The notes beneath the pieces are model-generated. The model searched no databases. It worked only from the letters and a program-made list of their open reading frames with translations, and had not been told where the DNA came from. A stretch of DNA of 64,000 nucleotides from Pseudomonas sp. SCA2728.1_7 (GTDB lineage Bacteria; Pseudomonadota; Gammaproteobacteria; Pseudomonadales; Pseudomonadaceae). Positions 57,828 through 64,000 of this stretch are shown here, one piece after another. Within the stretch, counting starts at the first letter, position 1, and each line of letters begins with the position of its first letter. Location of the stretch: contig NZ_CP073104.1 in NCBI RefSeq assembly GCF_018138145.1, positions 2,232,001 to 2,296,000 of the forward strand, read 5' to 3'. The position numbers and the translations under genes are program-made.

Positions 57828-59015
57828 ATGACCACCACCACTCACGCAATGACCCGAGGCATGGTGCTGCTGTTCGCCTTCTGCTGCGGCGCCATCGTTG
57901 CCAACATCTACTACGCACAGCCGATCATCGGCCTGATCGCGCCGGACATCGGTCTCTCCGACACCATGGCCAGTTTCATCGTCTCGCTGACGCAGATCGG
58001 TTATGCGCTGGGCCTGTTCTTCCTCGTGCCGCTGGGCGATCTGCTGGAAAACCGCCGACTGATGATCATCACCACCGTGGTGGCGATTGCCAGCCTGTTG
58101 GCGGCGGCGTTTACCGATCAGCCCAATGTGTTCCTGCTGATTTCGTTGCTGGTGGGCTTCAGTTCGGTATCGGTGCAGATCCTGATTCCACTGGCCGCGC
58201 ATCTGGCGCCGGAAGAGTCTCGCGGTCGTGTGGTCGGCGGGATCATGGGCGGTTTATTGCTGGGTATTCTGTTGGCCCGACCGGTGTCGAGCGTGGTCGC
58301 TGACCATCTCGGCTGGCGCGCGATGTTCATGATTGCCGCCGCACTGATGGCGGCGATCAGCGTTGTGCTGGCGCTGACCGTGCCCAAGCGGCAGCCTGAT
58401 CACAGCGCTACTTATGGCCAATTGATCGGCTCACTGTGGACATTGCTGCGCCAGCAACCGGTATTGCGTCAGCGGGCGTTCTATCAGGGCTGCATGTTCG
58501 CCACGTTCAGCCTGTTCTGGACGGCGGTGCCGCTGGAACTGGCGCGCAACCATGGTCTGTCGCAAAGCGAGATCGCCATCTTCGCCCTGGTCGGCGCCAT
58601 CGGCGCCATTGCCGCGCCGATCAGCGGACGCCTGGCCGACGCTGGCCACACTCGCATCGCTTCGTTGTTGGCCATGGTATTTGCCAGTCTGAGCTTCCTC
58701 CCCGCCTTCATCCACCCGGCCTACAGCGTCATCGGCCTGGCCGTGACCGGCGTGGTATTGGACTTCTGCGTGCAGATGAACATGGTCCTGGGCCAACGCG
58801 CGGTGTATTCGCTGGACGCGAAAAGCCGTGGCCGTTTGAACGCGCTGTACATGACCAGCATCTTTATCGGCGGCGCCTTCGGCTCATCGGTGGCCAGTGC
58901 GGTGTATGAGCATGGCGGCTGGTTGTGGATCGTGATTGTGGGGAGTGTGTTTCCGCTGTTGGCGTTGTTGCGGTTTTTGAGTGCTTCCCAGCGTGGTTCA
59001 TTGGCGACGGCATAA
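57828..59015 (+). CDS. MFS transporter (drug/metabolite efflux type)
   Basis: The ATG at 57828 gives 395 residues with 12 membrane helices. IYYAQPIIGLIAPDIGLS and LGLFFLVPLGDLLENRRLMI (loop 2-3 motif A) mark the major facilitator fold, and LAPEESRGRVVGGIMGGLL gives motif C-like glycines. Probably a proton-driven exporter; the substrate is unknown. The last gene with ordinary genome composition before the accessory island. Confidence 0.87.
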   Translation: MTTTTHAMTRGMVLLFAFCCGAIVANIYYAQPIIGLIAPDIGLSDTMASFIVSLTQIGYALGLFFLVPLGDLLENRRLMIITTVVAIASLLAAAFTDQPNVFLLISLLVGFSSVSVQILIPLAAHLAPEESRGRVVGGIMGGLLLGILLARPVSSVVADHLGWRAMFMIAAALMAAISVVLALTVPKRQPDHSATYGQLIGSLWTLLRQQPVLRQRAFYQGCMFATFSLFWTAVPLELARNHGLSQSEIAIFALVGAIGAIAAPISGRLADAGHTRIASLLAMVFASLSFLPAFIHPAYSVIGLAVTGVVLDFCVQMNMVLGQRAVYSLDAKSRGRLNALYMTSIFIGGAFGSSVASAVYEHGGWLWIVIVGSVFPLLALLRFLSASQRGSLATA

Positions 59016-59024
59016 GGCGCCAAA

Positions 59025-59053
59025 AGCTTCGCGAGCAGGCTCGCTCCCACAGG
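59025..59053. repeat. Single REP unit
   Basis: One GCGAGCAGGCTCGCTCCCAC unit without partner, just before the hicB stop; it marks the left edge of the accessory island. Confidence 0.7.
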
Positions 59054-59084
59054 TTATTCACTGAGCCTGGGGGAGCGAGGAAGC

Positions 59085-59489
59085 TTAATAACGAACCAGT
59101 TTCTCCATGGCCGCATCCGCCAGAAAGGAGGAGCGACTTTTAACGTTGTGTTCGCGCACATAACGATCGATTCGCTGAATCACATAACCGGGCAGCGTTA
59201 CGTTGACCTTTTCGGTTTTGCCGAGATAGGGCGAAATGTCCAGCTCAAGCATGCCCCAGCCCATCTCGGCAAAGTCCGGATTACTGCGATGAGCGGATGC
59301 CGAAGTCGGCATAGGAATCGACTCCCCGTCCGCCGCAATCTCCTGCAGCATGATGTGGGCGACTTCGACCGCCGCCTTGTAGGCATCTTCAAAGCTATCC
59401 CCTGCAGTAACGGCGCCGGGAATATCGGGGATCTGAATACCGATGGCGGTATTTTCGTCACCCCATTCGATGCAGATTGGATATTGCAT
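59085..59489 (-). CDS. hicB: HicB-type antitoxin
   Basis: 134 residues. The N-terminal partial RNase-H-like fold (IPDIPGAVTAGDSFEDAYKA) is the HicB toxin-binding domain. The C-terminus has a ribbon-helix-helix stretch, KVNVTLPGYVIQRIDRYV ... SRSSFLADAA, for operator binding. It neutralises HicA and probably represses the pair. The ATG overlaps the hicA stop by one base. Toxin-first order is usual for hicAB. Confidence 0.93.
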   Translation of the reverse strand: MQYPICIEWGDENTAIGIQIPDIPGAVTAGDSFEDAYKAAVEVAHIMLQEIAADGESIPMPTSASAHRSNPDFAEMGWGMLELDISPYLGKTEKVNVTLPGYVIQRIDRYVREHNVKSRSSFLADAAMEKLVRY

Positions 59490-59701
59490 TACGGATCTCC
59501 TTCATAACTGGCTGGCGGGTTGTACAGCCCGGCACGCCTCCTGATGCTTTTGACCGTCCCCAACGGCAAATCCTTTTTCGGATGAGGAACGGGAATCGTG
59601 TAAGGGTTGTAACGGTGCCTGAAAATGTGATGACTGCCGGTGACCCGATCCAACGTCCAGCCTGCCTCCTCCAGCTCCTTGATCAATTGCCTGCTCTGCA
59701 C
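59489..59701 (-). CDS. hicA: HicA-type mRNA interferase toxin
   Basis: I choose the GTG at 59701, six bases after AGGAGG, giving MQSRQLIKELEEAGWTL (70 residues); a TTG one codon earlier is too close to the site. The dsRBD-like fold has the catalytic His in VTGSHHIFRH and the PVPHPKKDLPLGTVKSI strand-helix. It cuts mRNA when HicB is lost. All key residues are intact. Confidence 0.92.
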   Translation of the reverse strand: MQSRQLIKELEEAGWTLDRVTGSHHIFRHRYNPYTIPVPHPKKDLPLGTVKSIRRRAGLYNPPASYEGDP

Positions 59702-59728
59702 CAACCGCCTCCTTGCCTGGGCCTCATA

Positions 59729-59757
59729 AAAATAACTCTAGAGTTACCTTTACTCAA
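59729..59757 (-). promoter_or_regulatory. hicAB promoter with an operator palindrome in its spacer
   Basis: On the minus strand TTGAGT (59757-59752) and TATTTT (59734-59729) are 17 bp apart. TAACTCTAGAGTTA, a perfect 14-bp palindrome at 59733-59746, fills most of the spacer. This is where a HicB dimer would block RNA polymerase. Confidence 0.6.
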
Positions 59758-59865
59758 GCACAGAAATTCTGGAAGCGACGCCCGGTTGTTTTACAGAGTG
59801 TGATTGATTGCATCGCAACCGGACCCAATCACACTCAGCGGCTCAGATCCAGAGCCCTGAACAAT

Positions 59866-59986
59866 AGAAGACCAGAAGAGATTGCTATGGCAATGGCGGT
59901 TTCTACCTTCAGAACAGGGTGGCTTCATCACCGGGCAGACATTGTTCGTCGATGGCGGCGCCTCGGTCGGTAAAGCCTCGTTTTAA
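59866..59986 (+). pseudogene. C-terminal remnant of a short-chain dehydrogenase/reductase
   Basis: RRPEEIAMAMAVS (59866-59904) in one frame is continued by FLPSEQGGFITGQTLFVDGG and ASVGKASF-stop (59900-59986) in another. Together they are the typical SDR tail, PEEIA...FLxSxxxxFITGQTLxVDGG. A small deletion near 59900 breaks the frame, and the first 200 or so residues are missing. It is the remains of a gene lost from this place. Within the 507-bp gene-free gap 59702-60208. Confidence 0.82.
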
Positions 59987-60134
59987 TCAACAACACGACT
60001 CCCCTGTAGGGGTGGACGCTGCCGGATCAGGGTTTGTGGGCGGTGTTTCCGACGGGGCGGATGGCGAGTGCCAAGGCAAGGGCGATTGTTGAGTGTGTCA
60101 CGGGCTTCTAGTGAGCAACCATTGACGCGTAACG

Positions 60135-60166
60135 TTTCGTTTATTGCGATTTTCGTTTAATTCGAA
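60135..60166. promoter_or_regulatory. 16-bp-period direct repeat before the antitoxin-like gene
   Basis: TTTCGTTTATTGCGAT is followed at once by TTTCGTTTAATTCGAA. The two share TTTCGTTTA and the final CGA. They lie about 45 bp before the gene at 60209, within its likely promoter, and look like autoregulatory sites. Confidence 0.4.
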
Positions 60167-60208
60167 TAACGTCCCGACATTGTCTTTTCAGAAAGCTGGA
60201 AAACCATC

Positions 60209-60658
60209 ATGTCGATTGTTATTCATCCGCCGGTCACCCTCCCCGTAGAGTGCGAGATCAAAGCCGCCATCGAGGGCCAGCGTGCCTTGGCCGCTTACCT
60301 CGCTACCCAATTCGAAACCCAGCACATACAGATCTTCGATGAGCAGAACGAAGCTCATCGTGTCGAGTTGCCAACGTCGGCCCTGCGCCTGCTTGCTGAC
60401 ATTCTTGCAGCGCTGGCAGAGGGCAACGCCGTTAAAGTCGTGCCAGTACACGCCGAACTGACCACCCAGGAAGCCGCTGATCTGCTCAATGTCTCACGCC
60501 CGCACATGATTAAACTGCTGGAAAGTGGCGAGATTTCCTACCACAAAACCGGCAAGCACCGACGTGTGCGCTTTGCCGATCTGATGGATTATAAGACCCG
60601 GCGTGACAGCGCCAGCGAGCAGGCAATGATGCTTCTCGCAGAGCAGGCACAGCGTTAA
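60209..60658 (+). CDS. Excisionase-family DNA-binding protein, antitoxin of a PIN-type pair
   Basis: 149 residues. The N-terminal half (IEGQRALAAYLATQFETQHI ... PTSALRLLADIL) is the part that I know from antitoxins encoded before PIN-domain toxins. The C-terminal half is a MerR-like excisionase HTH: LTTQEAADLLNVSRPHMIKL, then GKHRRVRFADLMDY. The protein looks complete, but the toxin that should follow is not there: only a 22-codon remnant remains before the kinase gene. Confidence 0.83.
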   Translation: MSIVIHPPVTLPVECEIKAAIEGQRALAAYLATQFETQHIQIFDEQNEAHRVELPTSALRLLADILAALAEGNAVKVVPVHAELTTQEAADLLNVSRPHMIKLLESGEISYHKTGKHRRVRFADLMDYKTRRDSASEQAMMLLAEQAQR

Positions 60659-60671
60659 GGACAGGTTACGA

Positions 60672-60740
60672 GTGAGGCATTCCTATTTCACGGCTGTAAA
60701 GATGCCAAATTTTGTTTACTGCCCCATTGAGATTTTTTAG
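60672..60740 (+). pseudogene. Truncated N-terminus of a PIN-type toxin gene
   Basis: From a GTG 13 bp after the antitoxin stop, the frame reads VRHSYFTAVKMPNFVYCP then IEIF-stop. The first nine residues, RHSxFTAV, look like the start of the PIN toxins that pair with this antitoxin family (I recall RHSPFTAVYDACVLYP). After FTAV at 60698 the DNA turns AT-rich and the similarity ends. The match is short and from memory, hence low confidence. Confidence 0.4.
60731..60740 (+). repeat. Left copy of direct repeat GATTTTTTAG
   Basis: Identical 10-mer to 61932-61941, here followed by TGAAC. The two copies enclose the kinase gene. Confidence 0.4.
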
Positions 60741-60781
60741 TGAACTCCCGTACTCTCGACGAATAGGTAAAGGAGATTCTT

Positions 60782-61903
60782 ATGTCCGCGAGACCGATCG
60801 AGTTCCCGAAAAGCAAAGCTTATATACTTGAGAAAGATCTTGGCCAAGGAGCATGCGGCAGAACAGTTTTAGTTTTCGACCCCGAGATCAACGAACACTT
60901 CGTCTGCAAGAAATACTCTCCGATCTACGAAGGATTGAAAGAAGAACTATTTTCAAACTTCATTCGCGAAATAAAACTTCTATACCTACTAAATCACCCA
61001 AACATTGTTCGCGTATTCAATTATCACCTATACAACGAAAAACATTTAGGCTACATCTTTATGGAGTACATCATTGGCACCCATATAGATGACTACTTGA
61101 AGCAGCATCCAGAAAGTGCCAATGAAATATTCCGCCAAGTAATTGATGGATTCTCACATCTAGAAGAAAGAAAAATCCTACACCGTGATATCCGCCCATT
61201 CAATCTTATGGTGGACGAAAACGGCACAGTAAAAATCATAGACTTTGGATTTGGTAAACAAACAGCAGATATAGCTGCATTTGATAAAAGCATCTCTTTA
61301 AACTGGTGGTGCGAACCCCCAACAGATTTCGAAAACGATACTTACAACTACGGCACGGAGATCTATTTTGTTGGAAAAATGTTCGAGAAAATACTGACCG
61401 ATAACAACATCCAACAATTTTCTCACCCCTTATTAATAAAAGCGATGTGCAACAGATCTCCCACCAACCGACCTACATCATTCATCGGGATTAGAAAAGA
61501 ACTTTTAACAGAAAAGTTTTCAACCATCGAATTCAACACGAGAGAACGAACCGTATACAAAAACTTTTCAAACGGCCTATTCCTTGCCCTATCAAAAGTT
61601 GAGAAGAACGCTAAATACTACGACATCGATACTATACAATCTAAACTAGAGGATTGTTACAAAAAAGTCATGCTAGAGGACTTCATCCCGAAAAATAATT
61701 TATTAACAAACTGCATAATCGACGGATCACACTTTTACAAAACAACAAATGCATTCAAAGTTTCAACCCTAAAAAACTTCATAGACATACTAAAATCATG
61801 CAACAAGGAAAAGAAAAACATAATAATCAGCAACCTTCAAAGCAAAGTAGATGCCATTCTTCGCTACGAAGACACACCATTCAGTGACGACATACCCTTT
61901 TGA
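60782..61903 (+). CDS. Eukaryotic-like serine/threonine protein kinase, AT-rich
   Basis: 373 residues. The kinase domain spans about 15-235: glycine loop LGQGACGRTVL (Gly21, Gly23, Gly26), ATP Lys at 43/44 in FVCKKY, helix-C Glu63, catalytic loop LHRDIRPFN (Asp136, Asn141; Arg138 where Lys is usual), and DFG at 154-156. NRPT near 230 closes the lobe. The C-terminal 130 residues match nothing I know and have no membrane helix. AAAGGAG lies 6 bp before the ATG. Two sampled 60-base lines hold 23 and 22 G+C, far below the neighbours, so it was probably acquired. No phosphatase or PASTA domain. Confidence 0.87.
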   Translation: MSARPIEFPKSKAYILEKDLGQGACGRTVLVFDPEINEHFVCKKYSPIYEGLKEELFSNFIREIKLLYLLNHPNIVRVFNYHLYNEKHLGYIFMEYIIGTHIDDYLKQHPESANEIFRQVIDGFSHLEERKILHRDIRPFNLMVDENGTVKIIDFGFGKQTADIAAFDKSISLNWWCEPPTDFENDTYNYGTEIYFVGKMFEKILTDNNIQQFSHPLLIKAMCNRSPTNRPTSFIGIRKELLTEKFSTIEFNTRERTVYKNFSNGLFLALSKVEKNAKYYDIDTIQSKLEDCYKKVMLEDFIPKNNLLTNCIIDGSHFYKTTNAFKVSTLKNFIDILKSCNKEKKNIIISNLQSKVDAILRYEDTPFSDDIPF

Positions 61904-61931
61904 ACATTCGAAAAAACCAACTTATTCCGTT

Positions 61932-61941
61932 GATTTTTTAG
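61932..61941 (+). repeat. Right copy of direct repeat GATTTTTTAG
   Basis: Lies 28 bp after the kinase stop, followed by GAAC. See 60731-60740. Confidence 0.4.
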
Positions 61942-61956
61942 GAACCATATTATTAA

Positions 61957-61985
61957 AAACGGCGATCCAAAGATCGCCGTTTGCA
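61957..61985 (-). terminator. Rho-independent terminator after the lipoprotein gene
   Basis: AACGGCGATC / GATCGCCGTT ten-bp stem, with TTTTTAATA behind it on the minus strand. Also able to stop kinase transcripts, so it marks the right edge of the island. Confidence 0.85.
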
Positions 61986-61986
61986 T

Positions 61987-62391
61987 TCACTGCCCGAACT
62001 GCTTGCCCAATCCCGGTGGCACGCCGTGGATGTTGGTGTCTTCCCACGGGCCGTTCGGGCTGATGGAGCGGCTCCAGCCGTTGTTCCAGCGGTAGTAGGT
62101 GCGCTGGCGGTAGAAGGTGTTGGGCTGGTCGTCGAGGACGTAGACGCCGAGTTTCTGGTCCCAGTGGCTGTTGCCGCCCGGTGGCGGTGCGAAGCTGGCC
62201 GAGGTGCGCGGAACTGGTTTGGCTGGTTTCGCCGGGATGCTTTTTCCCGGTGTTGGTGAGGTCGATGGGGTCGGGCTTGGTTGCGACGGCGGGATCGGCG
62301 GCAGGTTGGTGGTCGGTTCCGGTCGTTGCACCGCACATGCACTCAAGCCCAGGGCCAGTGTGAGGACTGTGATTCGGGCGATGGTGTGCAT
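61987..62391 (-). CDS. Pro-rich lipoprotein of unknown function
   Basis: 134 residues with lipobox LSAC (Cys19). A Pro/Ser/Thr-rich linker (about 25-70) leads to a C-terminal aromatic domain: HWDQKLGVYVLDDQPNTFYR and YYRWNNGWSRSISPNGPWED. The W/Y-G-rich end resembles small cell-surface modules, but I cannot name the family. It follows ccmI on the same strand after 25 bp and is closed by a terminator, so it may be the last gene of a ccm transcript. Confidence 0.75.
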   Translation of the reverse strand: MHTIARITVLTLALGLSACAVQRPEPTTNLPPIPPSQPSPTPSTSPTPGKSIPAKPAKPVPRTSASFAPPPGGNSHWDQKLGVYVLDDQPNTFYRQRTYYRWNNGWSRSISPNGPWEDTNIHGVPPGLGKQFGQ

Positions 62392-62416
62392 GGCGGTGCT
62401 TTCCTGTTGTGTCCGG

Positions 62417-63619
62417 CTATTGGTCCGGGCTGTCGATGGTCAGTTTTTGTAGCGCAGTGGTGCTGCTGGCCAGAGGGCCGCTGCGACCGACCCACTCGCC
62501 GGCAGTCGGTTGGCCGGCGCGGGAGATGCGCGCAACCAGTTGGACTTCAGGGAAGTTCGACAGTTTCAACTGCGGCATCATTGCATCGGCATCGCCCAGT
62601 TCGACAGTCACTGGCAGATCGGCCACGGTCAGGCGCTTGGCTGCCAGCGGTGCCGGTGGGCCGGAGGTGGCGCGAGCGAAGATGAACACGCTGTCGCCCG
62701 GTTGCACTTTGCTTCTGAGTTCGCTGGCCAGATCGACGCTGACTTTCAACAGCGCGGCTTTCGCGGCTACCGGTGCCTGAGCGACTTTGCCGCCGCTGGC
62801 TTCCAGGCGTTCGGCGGCACGCTTGATCCCGCCTTGCAGTGCGGCGCGGGAGTTGTCCTCCGGCGGTAGTTGAGCGAGCAGACGGTTCCAGTAATCGATG
62901 GCTTCTTGATAACGCTCGCCTTCAAACGCAGCGATGCCGAGCAGACCGAGGCTGGTGACTTCTTTCGGATCCGCCTTCAGTGCTTCGTCGGTCAGCGTCT
63001 GAATCTTCGCCGACCACTTTTTGCCATCCGCAAAATACTGCGCCTGGGCCCACTGGCCGAGCAGTTCCGGCTGGCGACCGGCCAGATTGGCGGCGCGTTC
63101 GAACATCTTCGCCGCGTCCGCCGGACGCTCTTGCGCCATGTAGGTACGGCCGAGGAAATACAGGCCTTCGGCAGAATCCGGTTGCGCCGCGACGGCGCGT
63201 TCCAGACGTTGGGTCATTTCTTCCATCGACTGCGGCGCCTGGGCGAATTCGCGGGTCAGCTCGACCTTGTCGGCAGCACCGAAGTGCATATAGAGGCCCA
63301 GACCCAACACAGGCACCAACACCGCCGCCAGCAACGGCAACGGTTTACCCAGTTTCGAGATACGCGGCGCGGCAACACCTTCGGTATCGGCCAGCAACTC
63401 ACGCGCCGCCTCGGCACGACCGCTGTCCATTTGTGCAGCGTCGAGCACGCCTTCAGCCTGTTGCGCTTGCAACTCGGCGACACGCTCCTGATACAGCGCA
63501 ACGTTCAGGGCAGTACGATCCTCTTCACGCTGGGCGCGACGCTCACGCAACACCGGGATCAGCAGAAAACTCAGGGCGACCAGAAGCAACAGCCCTGCGG
63601 CAAGCCAGAAATCAATCAT
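62417..63619 (-). CDS. ccmI: Cytochrome c biogenesis protein CcmI
   Basis: The ATG at 63619 ([18 protein letters not shown]) gives 400 residues. Two membrane helices (4-24 and 97-118) flank a cytoplasmic loop with [16 protein letters not shown]. The periplasmic part has TPR repeats ([20 protein letters not shown] near 160) and a C-terminal beta domain. CcmI brings apocytochrome c to the haem ligation complex. It overlaps the end of ccmH by eight bases. Confidence 0.94.
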   Translation of the reverse strand: MIDFWLAAGLLLLVALSFLLIPVLRERRAQREEDRTALNVALYQERVAELQAQQAEGVLDAAQMDSGRAEAARELLADTEGVAAPRISKLGKPLPLLAAVLVPVLGLGLYMHFGAADKVELTREFAQAPQSMEEMTQRLERAVAAQPDSAEGLYFLGRTYMAQERPADAAKMFERAANLAGRQPELLGQWAQAQYFADGKKWSAKIQTLTDEALKADPKEVTSLGLLGIAAFEGERYQEAIDYWNRLLAQLPPEDNSRAALQGGIKRAAERLEASGGKVAQAPVAAKAALLKVSVDLASELRSKVQPGDSVFIFARATSGPPAPLAAKRLTVADLPVTVELGDADAMMPQLKLSNFPEVQLVARISRAGQPTAGEWVGRSGPLASSTTALQKLTIDSPDQ

Positions 63620-64000
63620 TCTTGGTTTTATCCAACAGTTGGTCGAGGCGCTGACGTTCTTCAACGGACAGCGCTTGCGGAGTCTCGGCGCGCTGGCCAC
63701 GACGACGGCGGACGATCACCGCGATCACCACCAGACCACCGAGCAGCAGCCCGGCCGGGCCGAACCACAGCAACGCCGTTTTGGCATTGAGCGCCGGTTT
63801 GTAGCGGACGAAATCACCGTAGCGATCGACCATGAAGTCGATGATCTGCTGGTTGTCCTTACCCTCACCGAGCATGCGGAAAATCTCTTTGCGCAGGTCA
63901 GCAGCAATCGGCGCGTTGGAGTCGGCGATGTCCTGGTTCTGGCACTTGGGGCAGCGCAGTTCCTTGGTCAGTTCGCGGAAACGCTCACGGTCGCCTTCTT
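63612..64000 (-). CDS. ccmH: Cytochrome c biogenesis protein CcmH, start outside the window
   Basis: The frame is open to the right edge, so the start lies beyond 64000. About 129 residues are visible. [19 protein letters not shown] contains the CxxC thiol pair that reduces apocytochrome c. [10 protein letters not shown] is followed by a membrane helix ([20 protein letters not shown]) and a charged tail. It works with CcmI and CcmF in haem attachment; the ccm genes presumably continue past the edge. Confidence 0.95.
   Translation of the reverse strand, partial: EGDRERFRELTKELRCPKCQNQDIADSNAPIAADLRKEIFRMLGEGKDNQQIIDFMVDRYGDFVRYKPALNAKTALLWFGPAGLLLGGLVVIAVIVRRRRGQRAETPQALSVEERQRLDQLLDKTKND

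Noticed and set aside
59713-59973. An 86-residue open frame upstream of the antitoxin-like gene
   Set aside because: Its only recognisable part is the frameshifted SDR remnant, and its start lies over the hicAB promoter.

Overview
The window is chromosomal DNA of a fluorescent Pseudomonas, most likely of the P. fluorescens group. The evidence is a G+C-rich coding sequence, the gene order purM-purN / hda, sdhCDAB-sucAB-lpd-sucCD next to a divergent gltA, and gcl-hyi-glxR-ttuD-pyk followed by a urea transporter, a K+ channel and a CysP-like protein, plus dense REP-type repeats. Assignment to the genus rests on recognised gene order and protein similarity, not on a database search.

Layout. 0-9.6 kb: a cut-off unknown gene, a periplasmic sorbosone-dehydrogenase-like lipoprotein, two NlpC/P60 lipoproteins, hda, a PerM-type permease, a DUF2066 protein, then purM-purN-DUF3108. 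9.6-21.5 kb: a chemoreceptor, amidohydrolase, OsmC, pirin and dienelactone hydrolase genes, htpG with a heat-shock-like promoter, two thioesterases, small membrane proteins and brnQ. 21.9-34.9 kb: the TCA block. sdhC-D-A-B, sucA-B, lpd and sucC-D run on the minus strand; gltA is divergent, and both have recognisable sigma70 promoters in the shared 363 bp gap. 34.9-36.0 kb: a gene-free, repeat-packed region. 36-44.9 kb: yjcH-actP acetate uptake, a glycine-betaine-type binding protein, a membrane GH17 protein, an alpha/beta hydrolase overlapping mlaA, and a DUF808 protein. 45-56.7 kb: a TetR regulator, a REP-associated tyrosine transposase (RAYT), hbpS, and the glyoxylate-to-pyruvate pathway gcl-hyi-glxR-ttuD-pyk, then the urea transporter, K+ channel and CysP-like protein. 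57-62 kb: an MFS exporter followed by a small accessory island. 62-64 kb: a lipoprotein, ccmI and the start-less end of ccmH.

Working together. The TCA block holds succinate dehydrogenase, 2-oxoglutarate dehydrogenase, succinyl-CoA ligase and citrate synthase. The gcl operon condenses two glyoxylates to tartronate semialdehyde and carries the carbon to glycerate, 2-phosphoglycerate, PEP and pyruvate. Two identical TTGTATACAA palindromes sit in the hbpS/gcl gap and look like operators.

The most unusual part is the island at 59.1-61.95 kb. It holds a HicAB toxin-antitoxin pair with a perfect palindrome inside its promoter, the frameshifted tail of a lost short-chain dehydrogenase, and an antitoxin-like excisionase-family protein. 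Its expected PIN toxin seems cut to 22 codons and replaced by an AT-rich eukaryotic-like protein kinase gene (about 37% G+C in sampled lines). The kinase gene lies between two copies of GATTTTTTAG. A second unexpected signal is an orphan plus-strand terminator at 21.7 kb that may end a small RNA. No rRNA, tRNA, CRISPR array, prophage or complete insertion sequence was seen.
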